From Serripes groenlandicus (lineage: Eukaryota > Mollusca > Bivalvia > Cardiida > Cardiidae), in the NCBI GenBank assembly GCA_031761405.1, contig JASEVX010000012.1:25477800-25541799 (forward strand): DNA of 64,000 nucleotides. The letters are read 5' to 3'. Below are positions 44,801 through 56,335 of this stretch, in pieces. The position numbers were made by a program, and so were the translations under genes. Below the pieces are notes generated by a model. The model searched no databases. It saw nothing but the letters and a program-made list of their open reading frames with translations, and had not been told where the DNA came from. Each line of letters begins with the position of its first letter. Positions within the stretch are counted from its first letter, which is position 1.

Positions 44801-47800
44801 TTTCCATCGACTGCTAGTTGACCATCGTACAATGGGCTCATGATATATGCTGTTTACAATTGGTGTATAATCAATATGAATTGAATTGAAAAGGGTCTGG
44901 GTAGAAAATGGTTTTAACTTTTAAATATTATTATGACATGAAACAAATTTCGAAACCAAAAGGGAACCAGCATGTATCAGTGTGAACACAAAACACAGAG
45001 AAATGGAAAGTTATCGCCTTTCAATGTCCCAAATTGAATTTTTTTTTTTTACATAATCATTAATGTTGAAAAAAAAAAAAATCTGAAATCGATGGGCTTA
45101 GAGCTTAGATATTTGGTGCGTAGCATTGGCTTATAGTCCTCTACCAGGATTTTTCGAATTATGCCTCCGTCAAAATTATCTATGTGCCTAATCTCACTTA
45201 ATATTTATTTATAAACACAACATTAAAATGTATATTTTCAGGGCGTTGTCCAAGTGTGTCAATGAAGGCCAGACTGATTGGGACGAGCATTTGGATCCGA
45301 TCTTGTTTGCTCTCCGGACTAAACAACAGGCCTCTACAAAATACAGCCCTTTTTTTCTGTTGCATGGCAGAGAGGCACTGTATCCAAGTGAGCTGCCAGC
45401 ATGTTTTGGATCTGATGTAAGTAGTTATTATATAGTTATTGGTAGACTAATTTCCTCTTTGAAATTTATAAGGGATGGGAACGAATACTGAAAACAATAT
45501 TCGTATATTCGTTTTACTTATTTAAGATCGGTATCCAAAATAAGGTTTAACAAAAACTGTTCACATGGCATTTCAAAAATGGTGATTTTCTTTATATAAG
45601 GTATTTCAGGTAAAAATAACCCATTTTCAAGCGTATTCACACTTTTTGGCATAATAAATACATTTGACTTAAGTTTACGCAATTCAATAAGAAAACATCT
45701 GTGGCGAATGTGATTTCTCTTTGCTATCGATATGAATTACGTCGAAATATCCATCTATTTCAAAGCAAGGTATTTCCTGTGACTCATGTAAGATGTTTCT
45801 TTGTCTGATTATGAAATAATTCAGTTTTAGGTTTTCTGTATGTTCTTACTTTGTTAGCTTGCCTATTCGACGAAATAGGGGAGCTTATGTAGTCACCCCG
45901 GCGTGGTGTTGGCGTACACGTAGCCAGTTTTGTCAAGCATTTGGGTGCAAGGCCTTTTCTCAGACACTGTGTATGCTGTTGCTTTGAAACTTCACACACT
46001 TATTCATGGTCATTAGATAACCTTTGATGTTAAGGCCCATAACTCTGGAATGGATTTTGACTGAATAGTGCCCCATTTTGGTCAACTAGGTTAAATTTGT
46101 GGTAAATCTTTTTAACACTCTGGAAGCCACATTTTTGGCTTGAGCATGTTGAAACATTGTCAGAATGTTTGTCTTAGTGATATATAGGCCAAGTTTGAAA
46201 CTGGGTCATGTCCGGTCAAAAACTAGGTCACAAGGTCAAATTTTAGGAAAATCTTGTTCACACTCTGGAAGACGTCAATGTGACAAGCTTAATTCATATT
46301 CCATTGAAAGGCTTACAGTCTTTGTGGAAAAGCAGCTATGTGCTTGGAACGTTTATGTGGAGTGCTGGTGTGAGAAAACCAGGAAACACATGGGTAGGTG
46401 GACTTGCCACAGTGATATGACTGAAAATCTGTTGAAGACACCATTTAACCCAGATCATTCATTCAATCAATCTATTTTGGTTATTCAGGAAAACGTCCCA
46501 TCCTGTCCACCAGATCATGTCATCATTGAAGATGTCAAGGCCAGAGAGGATAAACAGGCCGGTATTAAGGAAAGCGTAAAATTCAACACAGACAAGGCCA
46601 AAGAAAAACAGCAAAGGGATTTTAAAAACGCGAATGAAAAAAAGAATAGACGGTTCACGAATATCAATGTGGGGGATAAAGTTTTTAAATTTAACAGTGC
46701 AAGGGCAGGAAAGAAAAGTAAAGCAGATTTAGGTTGTTCATATAGTGGGCCATATATTGTGGAAGAAATAGTTGGCCAAAGACTAAAAATAAAAAAGGAC
46801 GATAAAACTCTAAAAAACCTGGTTTCAATTAATAATGTGAAAATTGTTATTGAAAAAAACAAGGATACGACAACTCAACAAGACAAAGTAACTAGCGACA
46901 CAATGAACATTGACAATCCCCTTGAAGAACCAGCGGCCTATCAACAAGAAAATACAAATTCCAGAGACGACAAGAATATGTTCGTCGACAATCTTGTTGC
47001 CAACAACATGTTGGACACTCTTTTTAAAGCATGCGGAGCCATTAACAAGACCACAAAAATGTCCCTTGACCTAAATAGATTTTCAAGAACAGCGTCAACC
47101 TGTCCAGTTATGTCCCTTATCTGTGCGGTAAGTAAACACATTTTTGACACATACTTAAAAGGCATATTTTGATAATATTGTGACAAAAGGAAAAATCGCT
47201 TTTTATGAATCTTTTCTTCTTTTGCTGAAATTATTTCAACACTATTCACTGATTGTACATTCATAAAGATAAATTTTCCATATTCTTCCTTATATAGTCA
47301 TAAGCAGCACAATTGTTGTAAGGTGGAAAGGGTTACTTAACCATATGTAAATCACACTTTAATTATTAAATGGAGCAGTGGCAACAGCGGAACATGAATT
47401 TATGAGCAATTTCTACTTTTGCCACAATGATTTCAAACTCATGTACTGGATTTTTTTTTTAATTGGAAAAGGTTTCCTCACACAGGTCTCATTTGTTTGC
47501 ATAGGTTTTGTAAAAAGGAATTGAAGTTTTACATCAAGGAAGGTGAAGAAATGCCGTTTACTACATAGTTCTTTTTCATTGAAGTGTTTATTGCTTTTCT
47601 TTTTAAAATCTTACATCATTGATGCAGATATTTAATTACAGTATTTGTGAAAACCAGAGTGATATTAATGTACATGAATTTAAATTTCTAGGTAACAAGG
47701 ACAGATGAAAACCTTGTGGATGTTATGCGAGATGCTGTCCTCAGAAAGTACAAGGTGGTTGAAGAAGGGGACTTCACAGGAAGACTTATTCTCATATCCT

Positions 47801-50800
47801 GTGTCCTAGCCAAGGCCTACATGGAAGACCTACCTCCTGTTGACGTTCTTCAGACACTGACCATCCACCCAGAATTTCTTTCTAAGTGTACAAAACCTAA
47901 AGGGTTGACAGGAAATGAGAGAATTACCGTGGCAGGGGATGGTTTAGAACAGCAGGATTTAAACACCCTTAAAGGCAACAACTGGATAAATGACAAGGTA
48001 AGATGAGGGGCAGTTTATTGTATTCAAAATGAACTCTTTTTGTTGACATTCGGTAATAAAAAAAAAGACATTGTATTGGTTGTGAGTCGTTAACAACTGC
48101 CTTGTGAACACTCTAGAGGCTACATTTTGCATCCAATCTTCATGAAAGTTTATCAGAACATACATCTCCATCAAATCTTGGGACAATTCGAAACTGGGTC
48201 ATGTGGGGTCAAAAACAAGGTCACTATATCAAATTGAAGGAGAATCTTGTGAACACTCTAGAGACTGCATTTTGAGTTACAGTAGCTTGTCAGAATGTTT
48301 GTCTTGATGATATCTAGGCCAAGTTCGAATATGGGTCATGTTGGGTCAAACACTGGGTCACTAGGCCAAATTGAAGGAAAATTTTGTTAACACTCTAGAA
48401 GCCATTTTTTTTTAAATTGATCAAATATTTTAAACCCTGTCAGAATGTTTGTCTTTATGATATCTATCTAGGACAAGTTTGAGTATGGGTCATGTGGGTT
48501 CAAAAACTAGGTCACTAGACCACATTTGAGAAAAATCTTCTTAACACTCTAGAGACTGCATTGACTTCAGCAGCTTGAAACTTTGTCAGAATGTTTGTCT
48601 TGATGATATCTAGGCCAAGTTCGAATATGGATCATGTAGGGTCAAAAACTAGGTCACTAGGCTCAATTAAAGGAAAATCTTGTTAACACTCTGAGCTCCA
48701 TTTATCTATTGAGAATGTTTGTCTTAATGATATCTAGGCTAAATTTGGATATGGGTCATGTCTAGTGTTATTTCGCCTTGAGGCAGTGGAGCGATACTGG
48801 ACCTCTTGTTTAAGCTTACTTGACAGCAAAATGAGTTATTGTGGTTGACTGTGTGGTTGGCATGACAAATCACATTGCTTAAATCAGGTGAGCGATTCAG
48901 GGCCATCATGGCCCTCTTGTTAAAGAAACCCATGGTACCTCTGCACATCAATGAATATGGCAAAGAATTAATGCTTCAAGTTTTATTTAAAAAAATAACA
49001 CCATTATAGAGTTTTCTACAATTTCAATTGGTACTTCAATGATCATACTGTATAACTGCTTCATTTCAGGTGCTCAATGGTTACGCAAAGCTGTTAGCAA
49101 GGGAAGCTAACGACTCTTCAGATTCCAGTGCTAAGCGAACGTTTGTAATCCCATCATATACAGCCGTGTTATGGGATGCTGGAATATATGATAAATACAT
49201 GTATAGAAAGGTAGATAAATTTGTTGTCCTGAAGTGAGATTATAGTACCATCATAATAAACGGTTGATCACAATGAAAAGCATTTTAAACATTTACATGA
49301 AACTTGGTGGTTGATGGACATGTAAGCAGAGAGAATATGCACACATTCACATGAATAGCATAAAAGCACCCATTGCTAGATACATTACAAACATATATTG
49401 CAAGGTACATAACTCTGGCTTTAAAAACGTTGCAATTTGCCCCTTTTTAAAATGGAAAAGCAGATCATATTTGTTAAAAATCTTCCTAAAGCCTACTTAC
49501 AAGTGTACGTCTAAAGTACCTTCATGCCATTGAGTATGAGTCATGGAAAATGATTCAATCAGCATGCATTTATTTGACTTGGGTTGTTAGTAAATAAAAT
49601 TGTGTGTATGTTACAGGTTGATTTTACACTGTATGACTTGATAGTTGTACCCTGGAACAAAAATGAGAACCACTGGGTTGTTCTTGTGGCACGCCCTAAC
49701 GACCTGACCGTGACAGTGTTTGACTCCCTTGGTGCGGACAACAGTCAACTTATTGCCCATTTCTGGTAAGTTTGAGACAATAACCAATGCTGTTTAATAT
49801 ACCAGTATATATGTTACAATTCACCTATAGAATGAAAATATTTAACACAAAAATAGAGGTGAATGCATTTATGAGAATGTGCCTGTGATCAGTGACTTTA
49901 ATTAACATGGAAGCATATGCATTTAGAGAGAAAGTTATCTATGGACAATTTAGAAGTTGAGACTTACTTACATGTAGTTAAGAAACATTTGCCAATCCTA
50001 GGTGAAAAGAATCACCAACGAAGCTCTAGGATCGAAAGTAAAACCCTCTATTTCATGTCTAGAATGCTAATATCTAAGCCACAAACACACACAGATGACA
50101 AGTTAAACTGTTTTGCCCAAGTTGGAATAAATTCACAGATTCAATTAATTTTCAGCCAGTTCATGCGTGCAAGATCGGAGATAGTTAAAGATGGTCTTCA
50201 TCATTGGAAACCAATGTTATCAACAACAAATAAACAGACAGATGGCTCAAGTTGTGGAGTGTTTGCTTTGATGGTAAGAAAATGAATGGATACCAACTGA
50301 GAACACCAGTATTAAAAATGATAAATAATGATAACAAATATAGCCCGTTTCAAGCACGTCCTTGATTTAAATGAGACATCATGCCAAGTTTGATTAAGGT
50401 CAATATAGTATATAGCCTTAAATGTTGATGAATCAGCAAATTGGCATCAAACTATCCTAAAAGTATTAAATGAGTCCTTTGCTGCATCTGTCCAAAATTA
50501 ATGTTGGGTTGGGTAAATTATTTTGCTTATTTAAGGTTTGGTCACATATTTCTTGGATTATTACTACCATAACATTTTAAATGTGAATACATGCCAGTGT
50601 TGTAAACCCTTTTCACTCATACAGCAAATCTGCGGCAGATGACTTTGCAAATATATAGGCAAAAATAAAAAAATCTCTAAAAATGAGAGCATTGAAAAGA
50701 GTTGAAACTTTGAGGCAAAAGGAGACATGCTTGGTTTGAGCAATTTCTCCTTTTGTCACTTTTTACAAAATGAAGAGTCAGAAATGGTCTATATGAGAGA

Positions 50801-51425
50801 AAGGGTTAACTTATTTTTTTTCAAAAACCTAAACATTCTACAAGATAATATGTGTGTTTAGATGTATAAGTTCACCAATGTTTGACACCTTGTAGAACAT
50901 TGATATTTCATAAGGGACACTTTAAATTGTTAGTCTAGTATTCTCTCCGGTGGATAAATGCTTAATTATGATATATAAATGTTTATTTAAAATATGTATA
51001 AATGTAACATTTGATTAATCCCTAGTACATTGACATTTAATATTGAACAGCATAACAATGAAAACACCAGTTTTCTTTGGATTTTAAGAAGAGTTATGAA
51101 AAATTTAAATACCCTTGAAAATAATGTGTTTATCCTTTTCCAGACAATTGAGTGCTTAGCCAAAGGTAAGGCATCCTGGATCCTGCTACAAGTTCATGTT
51201 CAAATGTTTAGAAGCTATGTAACAGAAAGGCTACTATTAAATGGTGACAGAAACACAATCCTGTGTGATTCCTTCTCCTGCAAGGATCCAAGAGGAAAAC
51301 AAGTGAAATGGATTCAGTGTGACATTTGTTATCGCTGGTGGCATGAGCTGTGTTGCTCCAAGACATTGACAAAGTTTGACAAGGAACAATATCAGTGTGA
51401 TGTATGTGAAATTCAATATAGGTAA
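41848..51425 (+). CDS. Ginger1-type transposase: integrase + Ulp1 protease + PHD finger, 11 exons, 5' incomplete
   Basis: Exons: 41848-42038, 42775-42849, 43602-43835, 44521-44627, 45242-45416, 46489-47127, 47692-47997, 49070-49210, 49617-49765, 50156-50273, 51144-51425. Every junction has AG/GT and phases agree (805 residues to TAA). Order: H2C2 zinc finger (HSSGIGAHGG and CIQCQ, exons 1-2); Gypsy-integrase core with Asp100 (GCDLMGP), Asp159 (LTDQGREF) and Glu195 (NGLDER), i.e. D,D35E; GPY motif (YSGPYIVEEI, ~348); Ulp1/SENP C48 protease from GNNWINDK with His642 (NHWVV), Asp659 (FDSLG), Gln700 and Cys706 (QTDGSSCGVF); PHD finger ~745-802 (QCDICYRWWHELC). Integrase + GPY + C-terminal Ulp1 is the described Ginger1 arrangement. 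The first exon(s) with the N-terminal motif are missing, because exon 41848 starts in mid-codon after an acceptor. All catalytic residues are intact. Confidence 0.88.
42153..42363. mobile_element. TTAA-type MITE in a Ginger1 intron
   Basis: AAACCCTTTACCACATACAA at the left and AAGGGTTAA at the right; diverged centre. Confidence 0.6.
43090..43270 (+). repeat. 5' end of the GCTCACC hairpin repeat
   Basis: GGCTCATCTGTGCAAAAAGT followed by GCAGGGTGAGCTATTGTGATC, then CTGTCTGTCAACAATTT. Truncated copy in an intron. Confidence 0.6.
45850..46280 (+). repeat. hairpin-started repeat with GGTCA-rich tandem core
   Basis: Starts with a hairpin around GCTTGCCTATTCGACGAAAT and continues into GTCAGAATGTTTGTCTTAGT and GGTCATGTCCGGTCAAAAAC, which also occur at 48085-48922 and 61788-62190. 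Located in Ginger1 intron 5. Confidence 0.65.
46300..46470 (+). mobile_element. SINE-A tail in a Ginger1 intron
   Basis: GTGATATGACTGAAAATCTG and the CATTCATTCAATCAATC tail identify the SINE-A 3' half. It ends just before the acceptor of the exon at 46489; the open frame through it is accidental. Confidence 0.65.
47165..47345. mobile_element. degenerate TTAA-type MITE
   Basis: GTGACAAAAGGAAAAATCGC and TAAGGTGGAAAGGGTTACTT match the family centre and right end. A further decayed piece follows to 47480. Confidence 0.45.
48085..48922 (+). repeat. repeat with ~130-bp tandem core and GGGCCATCATGGCCC end
   Basis: About five imperfect units with GTCAGAATGTTTGTCTTGAT, GATATCTAGGCCAAGTTCGA and TTAACACTCTAGA, then AGGTGAGCGATTCA, the palindrome GGGCCATCATGGCCC (48900-48914) and CTCTTGTT. 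Located in a Ginger1 intron. Confidence 0.8.
50602..50809. mobile_element. TTAA-type MITE in a Ginger1 intron
   Basis: Left GTAAACCCTTTTCACTCATA, right TATGAGAGAAAGGGTTAA. Confidence 0.75.
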
Positions 51426-51884
51426 GTATGATAAAAGGGGAATGGAAGGGGCAAAGTGATGCGGATATTAAAGTGTCGTTGTTTTTGGAAAGGGTGGGGG
51501 GAATTTATAGTGTGAATTAGTGGTGCAATAGTGTTATTAAGGCGGGATAGGACTTAGGCTCGCTGAACAAACTGTTTATAGAGTGGTATATTGTCGCTGA
51601 AATGCCGACGGGATAGGACTGAGGTCCTGCCCACGTGGTCCGTCGAGCCTTTCAGTTACATAAACATTGTACCTACTTATTCGTATGTTGTATATATGTA
51701 AATATTATGTTTGTATGTAACCTTTTTGGACCATGATGAGAGCGCCTCCTCGTGGTGTGGTCTGGATGCATATGTATAAATATAGGTGTATATTAACTGT
51801 ATACATGTATCTTTTTTGTGTGCAACGAAACACTCTCAACAATTAATAAGGAAAATAAACAAAATGGTATATATGATTAAATCA

Positions 51885-52028
51885 CTGTCTGCAACTATTA
51901 GTATAGAGGACCAGATGACCCAGAACTGACTGCGACTATTAGTATAGAGGACCAGATGACCTAGAACTGACTGCGACTATTAGTATAGAGGACCAGATGA
52001 CCAAGAACTGACTGCGACTATTAGCATA
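51885..52028. repeat. 41-bp tandem repeat, 3.5 copies
   Basis: The unit contains ACTATTAGTATAGAGGACCA and GATGACC; period 41, almost no divergence. Lies ~460 bp downstream of the Ginger1 stop codon. Confidence 0.9.
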
Positions 52029-52735
52029 AACATGGGAAGTCCACATGAATGAAACAAATTATTGTATGGAGTTAGAAACATTGTGGCAACAAGAGTATGT
52101 TCATTAAGAGCTATCTTTGCCATCAAGTCTTACAATTTTCATTGCTTAAAAAACAAGGCTCATTCATGCAAACTGTCCACTGTTGCCTATTATCTTAAAA
52201 GGAATATACATAATAACTCCGTACATGTTTGCATATACATGGGAACTTAACATGAATTTCACTTATTTAGTAGGGTTTTATGCTGCTTTCAACATTATTT
52301 CAGTTATATCACTATCGCGGCGACAGTTAATTTATCACGATCCCTGGGTAAACAAACCAGTACTCGGCTAGGAAATGTGCCTTTCCCGAGGGCACTCCAC
52401 CATGACCGTAGTAGCCCGACCGGGCATCGACCCAGGGACACCTGGTCTCGAAAACTCGCTGCTAACCACTCGACCAAGTCGGATTCCTTGAAGTTAGCAT
52501 GAATTAAACAATAATTATTGCATGGAGCTGGAAATATTGTGGCAACAAAAGTCTTGCTGTTATGTTTCAAACTTTGTTCCCCATACAATGCTATTTAATA
52601 CAGATGCTTTTTTATTTTTGGAGCCATGACAATGTCCAAAATAGCTTCTTATCATCCTTCTATTAAGTCTTACAATGTTCATGGCTTAAAAACCAAGGCT
52701 CCTTCATGCAAATTGCCCACTGTTTCTAGTAGTCT
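52024..52735. repeat. diverged remnants of the ~580-bp satellite, split by a SINE
   Basis: Modules seen in the main array recur in the same orientation: GAATGAAACAAATTATTG, AAGTCTTACAATTTTCATTG and CTCATTCATGCAAACTGTCC, then a second partial unit after the SINE. Confidence 0.65.
52259..52489 (-). mobile_element. SINE-B with target-site duplication
   Basis: Minus-strand copy of the family at 28642 and 60364 (GGGAAAGGCACATTTCC-type block, B-box-like GGGTCGATGCCC). Flanks GAACTTAACATGAATT and GAAGTTAGCATGAATT are the duplicated target. Confidence 0.75.
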
Positions 52736-52905
52736 TACCCCTTTCCAATATACAGCAAATCTGCAGCAGACTATTTGGGAAATAAAAAGGCACATTTATG
52801 GAAAATCTCTATAAATGAAAACATTATTATGGAAAAGAGCTGTAAACATTGTGGCAAAAGGAGAACATGCTTAGTTTCAAGCAATTTCTCCTTTTCCCGA
52901 AAGTA
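52733..52905. mobile_element. partial TTAA-type MITE
   Basis: CTTACCCCTTTCCAATATAC with TCTGCAGCAGAC at the left; the right third is missing. Confidence 0.6.
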
Positions 52906-53332
52906 AAACGTCCATAGTGGAGAATTTGACGCTTAGTTAATTACAGGTACGTTAAGGAAACTCTATTCTTGTATAATATCCGATAGACTGTTAGGATCCG
53001 TGCAATGGGGACACCATAGGTACCAGACTGTCAGGCCAAAGCCCCGTCATGCTATACCTACTTGCCGAGACACTAAAACAAATGCCGTTCTTGTACAAAT
53101 GGGCAAATAAGCCGTTTTAATCATTGTTTATTCCAAAAGTGTACATGCGTCGCATTTGAGAATGTCTTCCCCAGGATCCAGCATTCATTCAGTCTAAGCA
53201 GAATATGGGGAATAGAGTAATGTAAGACTGGTGTTACTTTGGTTTTATATTTACCTGAAGAAGTCTTAATAATCCATGATTGTAATTGTAAGGCCTGTCA
53301 CCTACTTCTTCTGCAAAGCACTGGTTACACGT

Positions 53333-53515
53333 TTAAGCAATTTGAGATTTTTCAATAGTACAAAAATCTTCCAAACACAACTTTTCACAGGTGACGTGAA
53401 ACCATTGTTTACATGTTTCACAAAAAATACATCCAGCCGAAGTATTTCCTCTACAAGCACCACATGGCCAAAACATAGCCCTACTAGAAACTTTGATTTT
53501 GCGTTTAGCAGGCAT
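53333..53515 (-). CDS. small PHD-like zinc-finger protein
   Basis: 60 residues from ATG 53515: a basic start (MPAKRKIK) and a Cys/His cluster PCGAC, CIFCETC, WFHVTC, then two more Cys. This is the front of a PHD finger (C-x2-C, C-x2-C, W-F-H-x2-C); the last Cys pair is atypical. It could be the first exon of a longer gene. It lies head-to-head with the SGNH gene 550 bp away. Confidence 0.55.
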   Translation of the reverse strand: MPAKRKIKVSSRAMFWPCGACRGNTSAGCIFCETCKQWFHVTCEKLCLEDFCTIEKSQIA

Positions 53516-54067
53516 TCTCAAACAATTGTGAATCTGACGTAATTGTAACAATTTAACCAGAAATATGAAGACAGATTCATGACAGACAGACATTATATAT
53601 GCTTTCTGTGCTTCAGTCTTTCACAGCATAATTTGTTATTATTGTTTAAATGTTGATAATTGACTTTTATTTATTGTTGCGGCTGTTTCAAAGAACCGAA
53701 CTCTTTAATCAAATTGCCGTCTTTAATTAATCCAACTTAATTAACTCTGGATTTAATAAAATCAATTCTTTAATCACATTGCCGTGTTAATCAATCAGTC
53801 TTAAATAACAAACCGTTAACAATCTATTAATGTTTGTACATGCAATTGTCCATGTACGTCTTTAATCAAGCAAAATGCCGTCACCGAATGCTATGGGTTA
53901 ATTAGCTGATTACTGTTTATGTCTTAAACTAATTAATATTCGCTTCTAAGCTTTTGTTAGATTATCTGGATATTAAAGTAAATCGTGTCTGATTAATTTA
54001 GTATATATACTAGTAAGATTGCACCTATTTAGTCATATCACGAAATATTTACATCACTGAATCAAAA

Positions 54068-54904
54068 ATGAAATTTGCAGTAATAGGTGACAGTTTCATA
54101 TCCAGACTTGAAGGTTATGTCTACAGAGAGAAACATCCGGCCAGAAGTTATACATACTTTGGGATGTCAGGCATGTCAACACGCCATAAATTTGATAAAG
54201 GCTTTCAGAAAATGAAAGAATACGATCCTAAGTAAGAACTATTACAATTATATCATTGCATTGACATACTTTTGCGTCCAATGTTTATTTTATTTCATAT
54301 GCAGATGTATACATTATACACATCTAGTTTACAAAAAAAATACTTCTTTTAACAATTTGTATAGATCATGGGTTATCGTGCTTTTATTTATAACAGATAC
54401 ATAAAAAGAAAAACCTTCTTATTTGGGATTTATAAACACTAATTGTATTGAATACTTAAAAATACATAATGTATTACTAAATCTTGTTCTTGTATTTTCA
54501 GTTATGTGTTCCTGAACGTTGGTGGAAACGATCTGAGATGGGACAGTGACATTAACAGTGTGTTTACAGACATAGAGCTTTGTACAGACAGAATACTGAA
54601 GGAATGCAAGAGCGTCAAGGGCATCTGGGTCGCCAGTATAGTTGAGCGTGGGAAATTCCCTTCCTGGACCGGACTGACAAGAACTTCATTTAATAGAAAG
54701 AGACGACAATTGAATAAACTATTGAAAGAACATTTTGAACAGTGTTTTGTGGACGTACAAAAAAGTGTGAAATATCCAAAACATTATGAGTCTGACCTTG
54801 TCCATCCGAAGTACGGAATTGGCTTAAAGTTATTAGGTGATATTATTGTAAGAAGTTTCAAACCATATGACATACATATGACATATGTGTTAGGAACTAA
54901 ATGA
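54068..54904 (+). CDS. SGNH/GDSL hydrolase-like protein, 2 exons
   Basis: Exons 54068-54231 and 54502-54904, in phase, 188 residues. It starts MKFAVIGDSFISRL, where the block-I GDS carries the nucleophile Ser. NVGGNDL supplies the block-III Asn and DLVHPKYG the Asp and His of block V, so a catalytic set is present. The protein is short and lacks a signal peptide, so a cytosolic or nuclear location is likely. It resembles the SGNH modules found in retroelements more than secreted lipases, but no recombinase or RT flanks it. An AATAAA follows 48 bp after the stop. Confidence 0.75.
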
Positions 54905-54951
54905 ACTATTATGCACATACCGTTTGTATATATGATATGATTTATTGTTAT

Positions 54952-54957
54952 AATAAA
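54952..54957 (+). terminator. AATAAA polyadenylation signal of the SGNH gene
   Basis: Canonical hexamer 48 bp after the TGA at 54902-54904. Confidence 0.6.
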
Positions 54958-55007
54958 TGAAGTTATGACCACTAATTGGTGTTTTATCCTTTTTATACTT
55001 CTCCATA

Positions 55008-55515
55008 CGAGTCCCGGGGTTATTCCATAGAGACCCTTCTATAGAAAAAAGTATCCCGTGGTAATTCTATAGAGACGCGTCTACAGAGAAAAGTATCGCG
55101 GGGTAATTGAAAAAGTATCCTGTTACTAATAAAAGCACTGTGTTCCATTTAATATCACCTTTTATAAGTCTATGCTACATATTATTTGAATAAATGTGTA
55201 CATATATCAGCTTAAACGAGTCCCGGGGTAATTCTATAGAGACGCGTCTGTAGATAAAAGTATCCCGGGGTAAATCAAAAACGTATCCAGTGACTGATAA
55301 AATCACTCTTAATATGTAAAGTCCCATTCAATATTTCATTTTTAATGTCTTTATTACGCATATTTTATACCAATATATCTGAAATAGATATATTTATTCG
55401 TTAATGTCATTAAATATCCATATTTATACCATATTCATACATAATATATATAAATATGTTCTTAATTCTTATATAAAATGGGGCCCGGGGTATCCCGCGG
55501 TATCCCGGGGTAAAT
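55008..55515. repeat. CCCGGGGTA / TCTATAGAGACGCGTCT repeat modules
   Basis: Three clusters (55008-55110, 55217-55280, 55480-55515) alternate TCCCGGGGTAA and the near-palindrome TCTATAGAGACGCGTCTA with AAAAGTATC spacers. The GC-rich SmaI-like cores stand out in AT-rich surroundings. Confidence 0.7.
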
Positions 55516-55904
55516 AGACCGACCGGGTTTTTTTTTTTTTTTTTTAAAGCCATTTATTTGTAGTCTTATTTTATGTTTGAGTGATTTCATGCACACAAAA
55601 ACATATTTTATGTGACATGATTTTTTTTTCTTACCAATAAATAACTTCTTAATCTTTTACGGGGACAGACAGACGACGTTATATGTATTAAATATAAATA
55701 TGAATAAGTCAGGTAATTAAAATAGCTATGGAACAATACCTAGATATGATGAATCTTTACATGTATAAAGAGAGAAATATAAAAAAACACAAATCTAAAT
55801 CGCATTAAATTTATTAATAGTCTTACGATTTTCACGTCTTAAATTTTTCACGACCGTACTGTGAGAAATGTAAGATCTTACAAAATTGCCCGGTCTGACA
55901 TTTC

Positions 55905-56335
55905 TCACGCTACACCGGAATATACTGAATATACAGAAATAGACTTTAATATACTGAAATACACTTGTGTAATTACACAAATAAGCATTTTTGAATCGAC
56001 TCATGGCCTTTTATATGTATCAATACCGCTTAGAGTTGTTGGTCAGTCCGATTAAAAAATGAATTAACACTACACAACAATAAAACAAGTAAAGTGTGAA
56101 ATACACAATCCTGTCAAAAGGATAAAACGGGTGTAAAGTTGTCAGCTGACAAGATGGAATCCAACCCGGGAAAATTTCAACAAATATGAAGTAATGAAAG
56201 ACAATACTTTTCTGTGCTGTATGTCGATTCAAAACTGCTTATTTGTGTACTACACGAGTGTAATTCAGAGTATTTCGGTATATATTCAGTATATTTCGGT
56301 ATATTTCAATGTATTCCGGTATTTCCCACGTATCC
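55905..56335. repeat. large inverted repeat, arms ~105 bp
   Basis: 55910-56013 is the approximate reverse complement of 56225-56335; shared blocks include ACACAAATAAGCA, TGAATCGAC and CCGGAATA. The ~210-bp loop has no ORF. Confidence 0.65.

Noticed and set aside
41848..46000. Gypsy LTR retrotransposon integrase
   Set aside because: No gag, protease or RT nearby, many introns, and a C-terminal Ulp1 domain; this fits Ginger1 better.
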